From positions 914,410 to 978,409 of the forward strand of contig NZ_FOFR01000001.1 of NCBI RefSeq assembly GCF_900110955.1: DNA of 64,000 nucleotides, written 5' to 3'. The notes below the pieces were generated by a model, which was not told the origin of the DNA, searched no databases, and worked only from the letters and a program-made list of their open reading frames with translations. Shown here in pieces: positions 34,077-44,896 of the stretch (position 1 is its first letter; the number at the start of each line of letters is the position of its first letter). Origin of the DNA: Lentzea xinjiangensis. Its GTDB lineage: Bacteria > Actinomycetota > Actinomycetes > Mycobacteriales > Pseudonocardiaceae. A program made the position numbers and the translations under genes.

Positions 34077-35885
34077 ATGATGGAGTTGGCCTTGCCCGCC
34101 GAATTCCGCTCGAACGAGTTCCCGCCGGCGTCGAGGGAACAGTGGCGTGAGCTGGTCGACGCCGTCCTCGGCAAGACCGGCGCGAGCTTCGACTCGCTGG
34201 TCACGAGGACCTACGACGGCATCGAGCTCCAGCCGCTCTACACCCTCGAGGACGCGCCGCCCGTCCCGTACGCGCTCGCGCCGGTCAAGCAGGGCTGGGA
34301 CGTCCGGCAGCGCCACGCCGTGCCCGACCCGGTCGCGGTGCTGAACGACCTGGAGGGCGGCGTCACCTCGTTGTGGCTCGCGTTGCCCGCAACTTCACTC
34401 GAACGGGTGTTGGACGGCGTCCACCTCGACCTCGCGCCGATCGTGCTCGACGGCGACGTCGAGGCGGCGCGCGCGATGCTGCGGATCTACGACCAGGCAC
34501 CGGTGCTGGCCGACCAGGTGCGGGGCAACCTCGCCCTGGTGCCGTCCGGCGAGGCCATCGACGTCATCAGGCAGGCCCGGTCGTCGTTCCCCCACCTGCG
34601 GACCGTCGTCGTCGACGCGCTGCCGTTCCACGACGCGGGCGGCTCGGACTCCGAGGAGCTGGGCGCGTCCCTGGCGCTGGCCGTGGCGCACCTGCGCTCG
34701 CTCACGGAGGCGGGCCTGGGGGTGGCGGAGGCGTTCGGGCAGCTCGAGTTCCGCTACGCCGCCACCGCCGACCAGTTCACGACCATCGCGAAGCTGCGCG
34801 CCGCCCGCCGGTTGTGGGCGCGGGTCGCCGAGGTGTCCGGTGTCGACGTGCCGCAGGTGCAGCACGCCGTGACGTCGTCGGCGATGATGACCCGCCGCGA
34901 CCCGTGGGTGAACATGCTGCGCACCACCGTGGCCACGCTCGCCGCCGGACTCGGCGGGGCCGACTCCGTGACGGTGCAGCCGTTCGACGCGGCCATCGGG
35001 CTGCCGGACGAGTTCGCGCGGCGGATCGCGCGCAACACGCAGAACCTGCTGCTGGAGGAGTCGCACCTCGGCGCGGTCATCGACCCGGCGGCCGGGTCCT
35101 GGTACGTGGAGAGGCTGACCGACGAGCTGGCCGTCGCCGCGTGGTCGTGGTTCCAGGAGATCGAACGGGCCGGTGGCGTCTTCCAGGCGCGTGAGCTGGT
35201 CGCCGTGCGGATCGCGGAGACGTGGGCGAAGCGGTCGGCGCGGCTGGCCGACCGCAGCGACCCGATCACCGGGGTCAGCGAGTTCCCGAACCTGGGCGAG
35301 AAGCCGGTGGTCCGCGAGCCCGCGAGCCGCGAGCCCGTCGGCCGCGAGCCCGTCGGAATCGATACCGACTCGCAGACCCCCAGAGGGGACGCGCCCCCCA
35401 CTCCCATCATCTCAAGCGGGTCCGACAGTTTCGGGCTGCCGCGCGTCCGCTACGCCCAGGCCTTCGAGGAGCTGCGCGACCTCGCCGACGCCCAGCCCGA
35501 ACGCCCGCAGGTCTTCCTCGCCACCCTCGGCCCGGTCGCCGCCCACACCGCGCGCGCCACCTTCGCCGCGAACCTCTTCAACGCGGGCGGGTTCGCCACC
35601 CCGGCCGCGGGCCCGACCAGGACGCCGCAGGACGTGGCGAGCCGGTTCCGGGAGTCGGGCGCGGAGATCGCGGTCCTGTGCGGCAGCGACTCCGGCTACG
35701 CCGAGCAGGCGGACCAGGTCGTCGAGGCGCTGCGTGCGGTCGGCGCGCGGCGGGTACTCCTCGCGGGCAGGAAACCCGACGCGGAGGTCGACGGTTTCGT
35801 CCACACCGGGTGCCCGGCGCTGGAGATCCTCACCGGCACCTTCGAGTTCCTCGGCATCACCGAACCCCAGGGAGCCCAGCGATGA
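34077..35885 (+). CDS. mutA: Methylmalonyl-CoA mutase, small (beta) subunit
   Basis: 602 aa. Same fold as the large subunit, with barrel regions such as [40 protein letters not shown] and [20 protein letters not shown]. The C-terminal B12-like domain lacks the DxHxxG cobalt-binding motif, as expected for the non-catalytic subunit. It stabilises the MutAB heterodimer. A Glu/Pro/Arg tandem ([15 protein letters not shown], residues about 418-432) forms the interdomain linker. It overlaps mutB by 4 nt. Confidence 0.96.
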   Translation: MMELALPAEFRSNEFPPASREQWRELVDAVLGKTGASFDSLVTRTYDGIELQPLYTLEDAPPVPYALAPVKQGWDVRQRHAVPDPVAVLNDLEGGVTSLWLALPATSLERVLDGVHLDLAPIVLDGDVEAARAMLRIYDQAPVLADQVRGNLALVPSGEAIDVIRQARSSFPHLRTVVVDALPFHDAGGSDSEELGASLALAVAHLRSLTEAGLGVAEAFGQLEFRYAATADQFTTIAKLRAARRLWARVAEVSGVDVPQVQHAVTSSAMMTRRDPWVNMLRTTVATLAAGLGGADSVTVQPFDAAIGLPDEFARRIARNTQNLLLEESHLGAVIDPAAGSWYVERLTDELAVAAWSWFQEIERAGGVFQARELVAVRIAETWAKRSARLADRSDPITGVSEFPNLGEKPVVREPASREPVGREPVGIDTDSQTPRGDAPPTPIISSGSDSFGLPRVRYAQAFEELRDLADAQPERPQVFLATLGPVAAHTARATFAANLFNAGGFATPAAGPTRTPQDVASRFRESGAEIAVLCGSDSGYAEQADQVVEALRAVGARRVLLAGRKPDAEVDGFVHTGCPALEILTGTFEFLGITEPQGAQR

Positions 35886-38017
35886 TCCCCAGCTTCGCGG
35901 ACGTCGACCTCGGCCCGCTCCCGTCGGCGAAGTACGAGACGGACCTGCCGGCGTGGGAGACGCCGGAGGGCATCGCGGTCAAGCCGGTCTACGGACCGTC
36001 CGACGTGGACGGTCTGGACTTCCTGGAGACCTATCCCGGCGTCGCGCCCTTCCTGCGCGGCCCGTACCCGACGATGTACGTCAACCAGCCGTGGACCATC
36101 CGCCAGTACGCGGGTTTCTCCACGGCCGAGGAGTCGAACGCCTTCTACCGCCGCAACCTCGCGGCCGGGCAGAAGGGGCTGAGCGTCGCGTTCGACCTGG
36201 CGACGCACCGCGGTTACGACTCGGACCACCCGCGCGTGGCCGGTGACGTCGGCATGGCGGGTGTCGCGATCGACTCGATCTACGACATGCGAACGCTGTT
36301 CGACGGCATCCCGCTGGACAGGATGTCCGTGTCGATGACGATGAACGGCGCGGTGCTGCCGATCCTCGCCCTGTTCGTCGTGGCGGCGGAGGAGCAGGGG
36401 GTGAAGCCGGAGCAGCTCATGGGGACGATCCAGAACGACATCCTTAAGGAGTTCATGGTCCGCAACACCTACATCTACCCGCCGCAGCCGTCGATGCGGA
36501 TCATCTCCGACATCTTCGGCTACACCTCGCGGCACATGCCGAAGTTCAACTCCATCTCGATCTCCGGCTACCACATGCAGGAGGCGGGGGCGACCGCCGA
36601 CCTGGAGCTGGCGTACACGCTCGCCGACGGCGTGGAGTACCTCCGCGCCGGTCAGGCCGCCGGACTGGACGTGGACGCGTTCGCGCCGCGGCTCAGCTTC
36701 TTCTGGGCGATCGGCATGAACTTCTTCATGGAGATCGCCAAGATGCGGGCCGCGCGCCTGCTGTGGGCCAAGCTCGTGAACGGCTTCGGGCCCAAGAGCC
36801 AGAAGTCGCTGAGCCTGCGCACGCACTGCCAGACCTCCGGCTGGTCGCTGACGGCGCAGGACGTGTTCAACAACGTCGCGCGCACGTGCGTCGAGGCGAT
36901 GGCCGCGACGCAGGGGCACACGCAGTCGTTGCACACCAACGCACTCGACGAGGCGCTGGCGCTGCCCACCGACTTCTCGGCGCGCATCGCCCGCAACACC
37001 CAGCTACTGCTCCAGCAGGAGTCCGGCACGACGCGCGTGATCGACCCGTGGGGCGGCAGCGCGTACGTGGAACGGCTCACCAAGGAGCTCGCCGCGAAGG
37101 CCTGGGGGCACATCACCGAGGTCGAGAAGGCCGGCGGCATGGCCCGCGCGATCGACGAGGGCCTGCCCAAGCTGCGCATCGAGGAGGCCGCCGCCCGCAC
37201 GCAGGCGCGCATCGACTCCGGCCGGCAGCCCGTCATCGGCGTCAACAAGTACCTGGTCGACGCCGACGAGCAGATCGAGGTCCTCAAGGTCGACAACGCC
37301 GGTGTGCGGGCCCAGCAGCTCGAGAAGCTGCGCAGGCTCAGGGAGGAGCGCGACCAGTCCGCTGTGGACGGTGCGCTCGCGGCGCTGGCGAACGCGGCGC
37401 GCGGCGGCGGCAACCTGCTGGAGCTCGCGATCAACGCCGCCAGGGCCAAGGCCACGGTCGGCGAGATCTCCGAGTCGCTCGGCGAGGTGTGGGGCCGCCA
37501 CTCCGCCCAGATCCGCACGATCACCGGTGTCTACCGGCAGGAGGTCGGCCAAGTGTCCAACGTGGACGCCTGCCGCGAGGTCGTCGAGGCGTTCGCGGCG
37601 GAGGAGGGACGCCGCCCGCGCATCCTGGTGGCCAAGATGGGCCAGGACGGCCACGACCGCGGCCAGAAGGTGATCGCCACGGCGTTCGCGGACCTCGGCT
37701 TCGACGTCGACGTCGGCCCGCTGTTCCAGACGCCGCAGGAGGTCGCGCGCCAGGCCACCGAGGCGGACGTGCACATCGTCGGCGTGTCCTCGCTCGCCGC
37801 CGGCCACCTCACCCTGGTGCCGGCTCTCCGGCAGGAGCTGAGCGAGCTCGGCCGCGACGACATCATGATCGTCGTCGGTGGCGTGATCCCGCCGCAGGAC
37901 TTCGACGAGCTGTACGCGGCGGGCGCGGCGGCGATCTTCCCGCCCGGCACGGTGATCGCGGACGCGGCCAAGGACCTGCTGGTCAAGCTCGCCGACCAGC
38001 TCGGGCACCATGGGTAG
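35882..38017 (+). CDS. mutB: Methylmalonyl-CoA mutase, large (alpha) subunit
   Basis: 711 aa adenosylcobalamin enzyme that interconverts (R)-methylmalonyl-CoA and succinyl-CoA. The substrate barrel has [39 protein letters not shown] and [11 protein letters not shown]. The C-terminal B12 domain has the base-off motif DGHDRG with the cobalt-ligating His near residue 591, then GVSSLAAGH and [12 protein letters not shown] overlap with mutA and an 8-nt overlap with meaB make one translation-coupled operon. Confidence 0.98.
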   Translation: MIPSFADVDLGPLPSAKYETDLPAWETPEGIAVKPVYGPSDVDGLDFLETYPGVAPFLRGPYPTMYVNQPWTIRQYAGFSTAEESNAFYRRNLAAGQKGLSVAFDLATHRGYDSDHPRVAGDVGMAGVAIDSIYDMRTLFDGIPLDRMSVSMTMNGAVLPILALFVVAAEEQGVKPEQLMGTIQNDILKEFMVRNTYIYPPQPSMRIISDIFGYTSRHMPKFNSISISGYHMQEAGATADLELAYTLADGVEYLRAGQAAGLDVDAFAPRLSFFWAIGMNFFMEIAKMRAARLLWAKLVNGFGPKSQKSLSLRTHCQTSGWSLTAQDVFNNVARTCVEAMAATQGHTQSLHTNALDEALALPTDFSARIARNTQLLLQQESGTTRVIDPWGGSAYVERLTKELAAKAWGHITEVEKAGGMARAIDEGLPKLRIEEAAARTQARIDSGRQPVIGVNKYLVDADEQIEVLKVDNAGVRAQQLEKLRRLREERDQSAVDGALAALANAARGGGNLLELAINAARAKATVGEISESLGEVWGRHSAQIRTITGVYRQEVGQVSNVDACREVVEAFAAEEGRRPRILVAKMGQDGHDRGQKVIATAFADLGFDVDVGPLFQTPQEVARQATEADVHIVGVSSLAAGHLTLVPALRQELSELGRDDIMIVVGGVIPPQDFDELYAAGAAAIFPPGTVIADAAKDLLVKLADQLGHHG

Positions 38018-39029
38018 TGCGCAGGCCGGTGGCCGGCGCGCCCCGGTGCTCGACGTCGCCGAGTACGCGAAGGGCGTCCTCGACGGCAACAGAGGGGTGC
38101 TCGCCAGGGCCATCACCCTGGTCGAGTCGACGCGCGCCGACCACCGGGCCAAGGCGCAGGAGCTGCTGGTCGAGCTGCTGCCGAAGTCGGGCAACGCGAT
38201 CAGGGTGGGCATCACCGGCGTGCCCGGCGTGGGCAAGTCGACGTTCATCGACGCGCTCGGCACCATGCTGACCGAGAAGGGGCACCGGGTGGCGGTGCTC
38301 GCCGTCGACCCGTCCTCGACCCGCACCGGCGGCAGCATCCTGGGGGACAAGACGCGCATGTCGCGGCTGTCGGTGAACCAGGACGCGTTCATCAGGCCGT
38401 CGCCGACGTCCGGCACGCTCGGCGGTGTCGCGCAGGCCACCCGCGAGACGATCGTGCTGGTCGAGGCGGCGGGCTTCGACGTGGTGCTGGTCGAGACCGT
38501 CGGCGTCGGGCAGTCGGAGGTCGCCGTCGCGAACATGACGGACTGCTCGCTGTTCCTGACGCTGGCGCGCACCGGCGACCAGTTGCAGGGCATCAAGAAG
38601 GGCATCCTGGAGCTCGCGGACGTCATCGCGGTCAACAAGGCCGACGGCGAGCACGAGCTGGCCGCCCGCAAGGCCGCGCGCGAGCTGGCCGGCGCGCTGC
38701 GGCTGCTGCGGCCGCCGGACGCGGTGTGGCACCCGCCCGTGCTGACCTGTTCCGGCCTCACCGGAGCCGGTCTGGACGAGCTGTGGTCCCGAGTGCTGGA
38801 ACACCGGTCGACCCTGCGGGAGGCCGGCGAACTGGACGAACGGCGGCGTCGCCAGCAGGTCGAGTGGACCTGGATGATGGTCCACGACGAGCTGTGGCGG
38901 CAGGTCCGCGAGAGCGCCGCCGTGCGCACGCTGGCGCCCTCGGTGGAGGAGAAGGTGAGGTCGGGAGAACTGACCGCCACCCTCGCCGCGGAGCAGCTCT
39001 TGCAGGCGTTCCAATCGGACTCACCGTAG
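38010..39029 (+). CDS. meaB: Methylmalonyl-CoA mutase-associated GTPase
   Basis: 339 aa G3E-family GTPase that gates cofactor loading and protects the mutase from inactivation. The P-loop is [10 protein letters not shown], with switch and base-recognition motifs '[20 protein letters not shown]', [10 protein letters not shown] and NKADGEHE. The C-terminal helices ([14 protein letters not shown]) are the dimerisation part. It overlaps mutB by 8 nt. Confidence 0.97.
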   Translation: MGSAQAGGRRAPVLDVAEYAKGVLDGNRGVLARAITLVESTRADHRAKAQELLVELLPKSGNAIRVGITGVPGVGKSTFIDALGTMLTEKGHRVAVLAVDPSSTRTGGSILGDKTRMSRLSVNQDAFIRPSPTSGTLGGVAQATRETIVLVEAAGFDVVLVETVGVGQSEVAVANMTDCSLFLTLARTGDQLQGIKKGILELADVIAVNKADGEHELAARKAARELAGALRLLRPPDAVWHPPVLTCSGLTGAGLDELWSRVLEHRSTLREAGELDERRRRQQVEWTWMMVHDELWRQVRESAAVRTLAPSVEEKVRSGELTATLAAEQLLQAFQSDSP

Positions 39030-39085
39030 GCACTTAGCTAGTTTGGGTGACCATCGAAGGTGGTATCCGGGGTACAGTTCACGGC

Positions 39086-39379
39086 ATGTCGAGGTTGCTG
39101 CTGGCCTGGGTGTTCGCGCTGATGAGCGTTGTCGGGATCGCCGGCGTGGCGTCCGCGCAAGAGGCGGCGAACGCGCCCGCGGCCACGGCGCAGCAGACGG
39201 CCGTGAAGCCGGCTCCCAGCGTGGACGCGCCGCAGGAGCCGTCGCCCGAGGAGCGGGCGGAGACCAAGCGCAAGCTGTGGATCGGCGGCATCGCCGTGCT
39301 GCTGTTCGTGCTGGTGTATTACCGGAACAAGAAGCGGTGGACCGCGTGGCGCAAGGAACGCGCAGCCAAGAAGAAGTGA
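39086..39379 (+). CDS. Small secreted/membrane protein with signal peptide and C-terminal helix
   Basis: 97 aa from ATG 39086. N-terminal signal sequence (MSRLLLAWVFALMSVVGIAG, cleavage likely after ASA), then about 45 external residues rich in Ala, Pro and Gln. A membrane helix (WIGGIAVLLFVLVYY) and a very basic cytoplasmic tail (RNKKRWTAWRKERAAKKK) follow. The layout suggests a type I membrane protein or sortase-like substrate with no LPxTG. No family recognised. Confidence 0.75.
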   Translation: MSRLLLAWVFALMSVVGIAGVASAQEAANAPAATAQQTAVKPAPSVDAPQEPSPEERAETKRKLWIGGIAVLLFVLVYYRNKKRWTAWRKERAAKKK

Positions 39380-39406
39380 GGCTGCCGGGTAGCGGGGCTG
39401 ATGCGC

Positions 39407-39429
39407 CGCGTCCCAGATGATGGGACGCG
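39407..39429 (+). terminator. Hairpin after the small membrane protein gene
   Basis: CGCGTCCCA (39407-39415) pairs with TGGGACGCG (39421-39429) around GATGA, 28 bp past the stop codon. Confidence 0.65.
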
Positions 39430-39475
39430 ATAGTCAAAGTTAAGCGTATCTCTCGACCATTTGCGTCATCTTTGA

Positions 39476-39488
39476 TCGGTCAGACCGA
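39476..39488. promoter_or_regulatory. Short dyad upstream of the M20 amidohydrolase operon
   Basis: TCGGTC-A-GACCGA is a 13-bp perfect dyad in a locally A/T-richer stretch, 98 bp before the first amidohydrolase start. It may be an operator; nothing else supports it. Confidence 0.3.
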
Positions 39489-39585
39489 AACTCGCTCGCC
39501 GCTCGGCGCAGCGCTGCGACCGGCCGTCCGGTTGATCATCATCAGCGAGCTGCGTCCCACGGGTGGTGATGCAGGATGGTGGCAA

Positions 39586-40758
39586 ATGGGTACCGACTTG
39601 AAGAGCAGCACACGTTCGACCGTCGAGCGGTACTCCGACGCGCTGCTGGACCTCTCGCACTCGATCCACGCCGAGCCTGAGCTGGCGTTCTCCGAGCACC
39701 GCAGCGCGGAGAAGATCAGCTCCCTGCTGGTGCGCGAGGGGTTCGAGGTCGACCGCGGTGTGGCCGGTCTCGACACGGCGTTCGTCGCCACCTTCGGTGA
39801 CGGGGAGCTGGTGCTCGGGCTTTGCGCCGAGTACGACGCCCTGCCCGAGGTCGGGCACGCGTGCGGGCACAACGTCATCGCCGCCGCGTCGGTCGGCACC
39901 GCACTCGCTCTGCGTGACGTCGCCGACCGGCTGGGTGTCACCGTGAAGGTGATCGGAACTCCGGCCGAGGAGGTCGGCGGCGGCAAGGTGCTGATGCTGG
40001 AACGGGGCGTGTTCGACGACGTCTCGTTCTCGATGATGGTCCACCCCGCGCCGTACGAGTCGTGCGCCGCGAAGTCGCTGGCCATCACCGACCTCGAGGT
40101 CCACTACACGGGCAAGCCGTCCCACGCGGCCGCCGCCCCGCACCTGGGCGTCAACGCCGCGGACGCGGTGACGGTCGCGCAGATCTCGATCAGCCTGCTG
40201 CGGCAGCACCTCGAGCCGGGGCAGATGGTGACGGGCATCGTCACCAACGGCGGCACGGTGCCGAACGTAATACCCGCCCACGCGTCGGCGATGTTCGACG
40301 TGAGGGCGGAGAACCTGGAATCCCTGAAGCGCCTGGAGAACCGCATCCGGGACTGCTTTTCCGCCGGCGCGCTCGCGACCGGCTGCACCCATGAGGTCGA
40401 GCAGGTGTCACCGGTCTACGCCGAGCTGACTCCCGATCCGTGGCTCGCGGACGCCTACCGGCGTGCGGCCACCGAGCTGGGACGACGTCCGCTTTCGCCG
40501 GAGCAGGAGCAGCGAGAGAAGATCGGCAGCACCGACATGGGCAACGTGACAAGGGTGTTGCCCGCCATCCACCCGACCATCGCCATCGACTGCGGAGACG
40601 CGGTGAACCACCAAAAAGAGTTCGCGACCGCCTGTGCCTCGGCGTCGGCCGACCGTGCGCTGCTCGAAGGAGCACTTGCCATGGCTTGGACGACGATCGC
40701 GACAGCCACCGATTCCCGGCAGCGCGCACGGCTGCTGGCCCGCGGAGGAGCGGCATGA
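39586..40758 (+). CDS. amiB1: M20-family amidohydrolase (AmiB1-like)
   Basis: 390 aa zinc peptidase of the M20D group (aminoacylase / p-aminobenzoyl-glutamate hydrolase type). Metal-ligand regions are CAEYDALPEVGHACGHN and GTPAEEVGGGK, and the lid-domain His is in GKPSHAAAAPHLGVNAADAV. The ATG at 39586 is used; upstream codons do not look like the family. It is co-translated with a second M20 enzyme (ATGA at 40755). Name by synteny with Rv3306c; the substrate is unknown. Confidence 0.88.
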   Translation: MGTDLKSSTRSTVERYSDALLDLSHSIHAEPELAFSEHRSAEKISSLLVREGFEVDRGVAGLDTAFVATFGDGELVLGLCAEYDALPEVGHACGHNVIAAASVGTALALRDVADRLGVTVKVIGTPAEEVGGGKVLMLERGVFDDVSFSMMVHPAPYESCAAKSLAITDLEVHYTGKPSHAAAAPHLGVNAADAVTVAQISISLLRQHLEPGQMVTGIVTNGGTVPNVIPAHASAMFDVRAENLESLKRLENRIRDCFSAGALATGCTHEVEQVSPVYAELTPDPWLADAYRRAATELGRRPLSPEQEQREKIGSTDMGNVTRVLPAIHPTIAIDCGDAVNHQKEFATACASASADRALLEGALAMAWTTIATATDSRQRARLLARGGAA

Positions 40759-42032
40759 CGGTTCTGGACTCCCGCCCATCGGGCTCCTCTGCCGTGCAGA
40801 CGCCCACCGAGATGCTCGTCGGCCCCACCGGGGTGAGCATGTCTGGTGTGGATGATCTCGGAGAGGGCCGCGGACCCGCCTGGCTCGACGACTGGTTGAA
40901 GGTGCACGCCGGCGACGTCGTCGCCTGGCGGCGTCACATCCACTCCCACCCCGAGCTGTCCCGCCGCGAGTACAACACCACCGAACTGGTGGCCAAGCTG
41001 CTGCGCGAGGTCGGCCTCAAGCCGCGCGTGCTCCCCGGCGGCACCGGCCTGATCTGCGACATCGGCAGCGGCCCCCGCTGCGTGGCGCTGCGCGCGGACA
41101 TGGACGCCCTCCCGCTGCCGGAGAACACCGGCCTGCCGTTCTCGTCCACTGTGGACGGTGTGTCGCACGCGTGCGGCCACGACGCCCACACGACGGTCCT
41201 GATCGGCACGGCGCTGGCGCTCGCCTCGGCCACCGAGCTCCCCGGCCGCGTCCGCCTGGTGTTCCAGCCGGCGGAGGAGGTCATGCCGGGCGGCGCGCTG
41301 GACGTGCTGGCCGCGGGCGGTCTCGACGGCGTGGAGCGGATCTTCGGCCTGCACTGCGACCCGCGGCTGCAGGTCGGCCGCATCGGCACGCGGATCGGCG
41401 CCATCACGTCGGCCTCCGACCTGCTGGAGCTGCGGCTCAACTCGCCGGGCGGCCACACGTCGCGCCCGCACCTGACCGCGGACCTGGTCCACGCCCTCGG
41501 CACGGTCATCACCGGCCTGCCGACGATGTTGTCCCGCCGCGTCGACCCGCGTTCCGGCACCGTCCTGGTGTGGGGCGCCGTCCACGCGGGTGAGGCGCCG
41601 AACGCCGTCCCGCAGGAGGGCCTGCTGCGCGGCACGCTGCGCACCGGCGACCGCGACATCTGGGCCGAGCTGGAGCCGCTGGTCAAGGACCTCGTCACCG
41701 GGCTGCTGGCCCCGACGGGCGTCGGCTTCGACCTGCACCACCGCCGCGGCGTGCCGCCGGTGGTGAACGAGCGGGAGTCGACGCAGATCATGCGCGCCGG
41801 CATCGAGGCCGCGCTGGGCGACGACGCGCTGGCGGGCACCGAGCAGTCCTCCGGCGGCGAGGACTTCGGCTGGTACCTGGAGCACGTGCCGGGCTCGTTC
41901 GCGCGCCTCGGCGTGTGGAACGGCCAGGAGAAGCAGCGCGACCTGCACCAGCCGACGTTCGACCTGGACGAGCGCGCGCTCCTCGTGGGTGTCCGCGTCA
42001 TGGTCCACACGGCGCTGGCCGCACTGGCCTGA
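40755..42032 (+). CDS. amiA1: M20-family amidohydrolase (AmiA1-like)
   Basis: 425 aa. After a 40-residue extension the M20D core begins (VVAWRRHIHSHPELSRREYN). Metal sites are in LRADMDALPLPE, SHACGHDAHT and FQPAEEVMPGGA; the second domain has NSPGGHTSRPHLTADLV. The active-site Cys/His/Glu pattern is intact. Coupled to the preceding paralogue, it may form a two-subunit enzyme like AbgAB. N-acyl amino acids or amide-linked cell-wall fragments are plausible substrates; this is inference. Confidence 0.9.
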   Translation: MTVLDSRPSGSSAVQTPTEMLVGPTGVSMSGVDDLGEGRGPAWLDDWLKVHAGDVVAWRRHIHSHPELSRREYNTTELVAKLLREVGLKPRVLPGGTGLICDIGSGPRCVALRADMDALPLPENTGLPFSSTVDGVSHACGHDAHTTVLIGTALALASATELPGRVRLVFQPAEEVMPGGALDVLAAGGLDGVERIFGLHCDPRLQVGRIGTRIGAITSASDLLELRLNSPGGHTSRPHLTADLVHALGTVITGLPTMLSRRVDPRSGTVLVWGAVHAGEAPNAVPQEGLLRGTLRTGDRDIWAELEPLVKDLVTGLLAPTGVGFDLHHRRGVPPVVNERESTQIMRAGIEAALGDDALAGTEQSSGGEDFGWYLEHVPGSFARLGVWNGQEKQRDLHQPTFDLDERALLVGVRVMVHTALAALA

Positions 42033-42047
42033 TCGTCCGCCGGTGAT

Positions 42048-42072
42048 CCCCGGGCAGTTCTGCTGCCCGGGG
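42048..42072. terminator. Terminator after the amidohydrolase pair
   Basis: CCCCGGGCAG (42048-42057) pairs with 42063-42072 around TTCTG, 16 bp after the plus-strand stop and between convergent genes. Confidence 0.8.
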
Positions 42073-42144
42073 CCCGCGTGATCAGATCAGCGCGGCGTCA
42101 CGTCGACGAGCGGACCGGTCCGATCATGCCTCCAGCATGCGGAA

Positions 42145-43908
42145 TCAGCTCACGGGCTCGGCCAACTGCGGCCGCGCTTCCGGCGCCGCGGCGCGCACGG
42201 CGTCCGCCGCCTGGTCGTCCGGCTTCGTCTGCGACGTGCGCTCGGCCTCCACGCGGGCGTTGTAGACCTCGACCTCGCGCTTGATCGTCTCCTCGTCCCA
42301 GCCGAGGACCGGCGCGATCAGCCGGGCGACCGCCTCCGACGACTCGACGCCGCGGTGGGCGTACTCGATGGAGATGCGGGTGCGTCGCGTCAGCACGTCC
42401 TCCAGGTGCATCGCGCCCTCGTGCGAGACCGCGTACACCGCCTCGACCTGGAGGTAGTCCGGCGACGCCGGGATCGGCCTGAGCAGCTCGGGGTTGTCGG
42501 CGGCGAGCGAGAGCACCTCGTGCACCAGCGAGCCGTAGCGGTCCAGCAGGTGCCGGACGCGGTACGGGTGCAGCCCGTGCTTGGCCGCGAGCTGGTCGGC
42601 CTGGTTGACCAGCGCGTGGTAGCCGTCGGCGCCGACCAGCGGCACCTTGTCCGTGATCGACGGCTGGATCCGGCCGGGCAGGTCCACGTGCGCCGCGTCG
42701 ACGGCGTCCGCGCCCATCACCCGGTACGTCGTGTACTTGCCGCCGGCGATCGCCACCAGGCCCGGCGCCACCCTGGCCACCGCGTGCTCGCGCGACAGCT
42801 TCGACGTCGAGTCCGACTCGCCCGCGAGCAACGGCCGCAGGCCCGCGTAGACGCCCTCGATGTCGTCGTGCGTCAACGGCGTCGCCAGCACCGAGTTCAC
42901 GTGTTCGAGGATGTAGTCGATGTCGTGCTTGGTCGCCGCCGGGTGCGCGAGGTCGAGGTTCCAGTCGGTGTCCGTGGTGCCGACGATCCAGTGGTTGCGC
43001 CAGGGGATCACGAACAGCACCGACTTCTCGGTGCGCAGGATCATCCCGGCCTCGGCGACGATCCGGTCGCGCGGGACGACGATGTGCACGCCCTTCGAGG
43101 CGCGGACGCGGAACCGCCCGCGCGAGCCGGAGAGCCGCTGGAGCTCGTCGGTCCACACACCGGTCGCGTTGATCACGGCGTGGGCTCGCACGTCGACCTC
43201 GCGGCCGTCCTCGACGTCGCGCACGCGCACGCCGGAGACGCGGTCGGCCTCGCGCAGGAACTCGACGACCTGGGTCGACGTGCGCACCACCGCGCCGTAG
43301 TGGGCGGCGGTGCGGCCCACCATCATCGTGTGGCGGGCGTCGTCGGCCTGGGCGTCGTAGTAGCGGATGCCGCCGATCAACGCGTCGCGCTTCAGCGCCG
43401 GGACCAGCCGGAGCGCGCCCGCGCGGGTGAGGTGCTTCTGCCCCGGCACGGACCGGGCGCCGCCCATCGTGTCGTAGAGGAACAGGCCGGCGGCCGTGTA
43501 CGGGCGCTCCCACAGCCGGTTCGCGAGCGGGTAGAGGAACGCGACCGGCTTCACCAGGTGGGGCGCGATCCGCGTCAGCATCAGCTCGCGTTCGCGCAGT
43601 GCCTCGCGGACCAGGCCGAACTCGAGCTGCTCCAGGTACCGCAGACCGCCGTGGAAGAGCTTGGACGACCGGCTCGACGTGCCCGACGCGAGGTCGCGGG
43701 CCTCGACGAGGGCCACCCGCAGCCCGCGCGTCGCCGCGTCGAGCGCCGCGCCCACGCCGACCACGCCACCGCCGACCACGACGACGTCGAACGTCTCCGC
43801 CCCCAGCCGCTGCCACGACTCCTCGCGCTCGGCGGGCCCCAGCCTGCCGGTGATCGGAGGTTCGGCATGGGTGTGCGGTGCTGAATCTGCGTTCCTGCGC
43901 GTGGCCAC
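42145..43908 (-). CDS. glpD: Glycerol-3-phosphate dehydrogenase, FAD-dependent
   Basis: 587 aa. Oxidises sn-glycerol-3-phosphate to dihydroxyacetone phosphate and passes electrons to quinone at the membrane. FAD fold: FDVVVVGGGVVGVGAALDAA; also GTSSRSSKLFHGGLRYLEQL and the distal IVGTTDTDW. The C-terminal DAO_C domain (LDRYGSLVHEVLSLA; VSHEGAMHLEDVLTRRTRIS) is present. It is divergent from glpF-glpK, sharing a 231-bp promoter region. Confidence 0.96.
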   Translation of the reverse strand: MATRRNADSAPHTHAEPPITGRLGPAEREESWQRLGAETFDVVVVGGGVVGVGAALDAATRGLRVALVEARDLASGTSSRSSKLFHGGLRYLEQLEFGLVREALRERELMLTRIAPHLVKPVAFLYPLANRLWERPYTAAGLFLYDTMGGARSVPGQKHLTRAGALRLVPALKRDALIGGIRYYDAQADDARHTMMVGRTAAHYGAVVRTSTQVVEFLREADRVSGVRVRDVEDGREVDVRAHAVINATGVWTDELQRLSGSRGRFRVRASKGVHIVVPRDRIVAEAGMILRTEKSVLFVIPWRNHWIVGTTDTDWNLDLAHPAATKHDIDYILEHVNSVLATPLTHDDIEGVYAGLRPLLAGESDSTSKLSREHAVARVAPGLVAIAGGKYTTYRVMGADAVDAAHVDLPGRIQPSITDKVPLVGADGYHALVNQADQLAAKHGLHPYRVRHLLDRYGSLVHEVLSLAADNPELLRPIPASPDYLQVEAVYAVSHEGAMHLEDVLTRRTRISIEYAHRGVESSEAVARLIAPVLGWDEETIKREVEVYNARVEAERTSQTKPDDQAADAVRAAAPEARPQLAEPVS

Positions 43909-44139
43909 GGTAAACGCCTCCCTGTGACGACTCGCGGATCACGTTACCTGCAGCAACGGTCCCGCGCCCACGGGCGCGGAGCCGGCGTCGCCGCGCCCCG
44001 GAACCGCTCATGCGACCGCACTTGGCATGGACAACTGATCAGCGCGGTAATAGCGTCCCAGCACGTTGTAGGCGGGCAGCGCGGCCCTGACCTCGGGCTC
44101 GCGCGCTCTCCTGGAAGCCGCAAGCAGGGGAGGTCGGCG

Positions 44140-44883
44140 ATGAGCGCAGGCTCGATCTTCGTCTGGGAGATGCTGGGGACCGCGGTCCTCATCCTCCTGG
44201 GCACCGGTGTCGTCGCGAACCAGGTGCTCAAGAACACGCTCGGCAACAGCACCGGGTTCCTGTTCGTCAACGTCGGCTGGGCCTTCGCCGTCTTCACCGG
44301 CGCGAGCATCGCCAACCCGAGCGGGGCGCACCTGAACCCCGCCGTCACGTTGGGGCTCGCGATCGCGGACAAGACGCCGTGGGGCGATGTTCCCGTCTAC
44401 GTCCTCGGTCAGATGGTCGGCGCCGTCATCGGCGCGATGCTCTGCTGGGCGACGTACAAGCTCCAGTTCGACACGCACGACGAGCCGCAGAACACGCTCG
44501 GCATCTTCTCCACCGGCCCGACCGTGCCGAACGCGCCGTGGAACCTCGTCTCCGAGATCATCGGCACGTTCGTGCTCGTCGTGTGGATCCTGCTGTCGCC
44601 GGGCGCGAAGGAGACGGCCGACGGCGTTCCGCAGTTCGGCAACTCGGCGCTCGGGTACGCGGCCGTCGCGTTCGTCGTGCTGGTGATCGGAACCTCGCTC
44701 GGTGGCCCGACCGGCTACGCGATCAACCCGGCGCGCGACCTCGGTCCGCGCATCGCCTACGCCTTCCTGATGCCGATCCGCAACAAGGGCAACGCGAACT
44801 GGAGCTACTCCTGGGTCCCCGTCGTGGGCCCGCTCGTGGGTGGCGCGCTCGCCGCGTTGCTCTACCTGGTTCTCCCGGTCTGA
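44140..44883 (+). CDS. glpF: Glycerol uptake facilitator (MIP/aquaglyceroporin)
   Basis: 247 aa with six membrane helices and two half-helices carrying NPA motifs ([11 protein letters not shown] and [12 protein letters not shown]). The Asp after the second NPAR marks glycerol facilitators. The ATG at 44140 follows AGGGGAGG. glpK starts 13 bp downstream, so glycerol entry and phosphorylation are co-expressed. Confidence 0.95.
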   Translation: MSAGSIFVWEMLGTAVLILLGTGVVANQVLKNTLGNSTGFLFVNVGWAFAVFTGASIANPSGAHLNPAVTLGLAIADKTPWGDVPVYVLGQMVGAVIGAMLCWATYKLQFDTHDEPQNTLGIFSTGPTVPNAPWNLVSEIIGTFVLVVWILLSPGAKETADGVPQFGNSALGYAAVAFVVLVIGTSLGGPTGYAINPARDLGPRIAYAFLMPIRNKGNANWSYSWVPVVGPLVGGALAALLYLVLPV

Positions 44884-44896
44884 AAGGACTCCTCGC

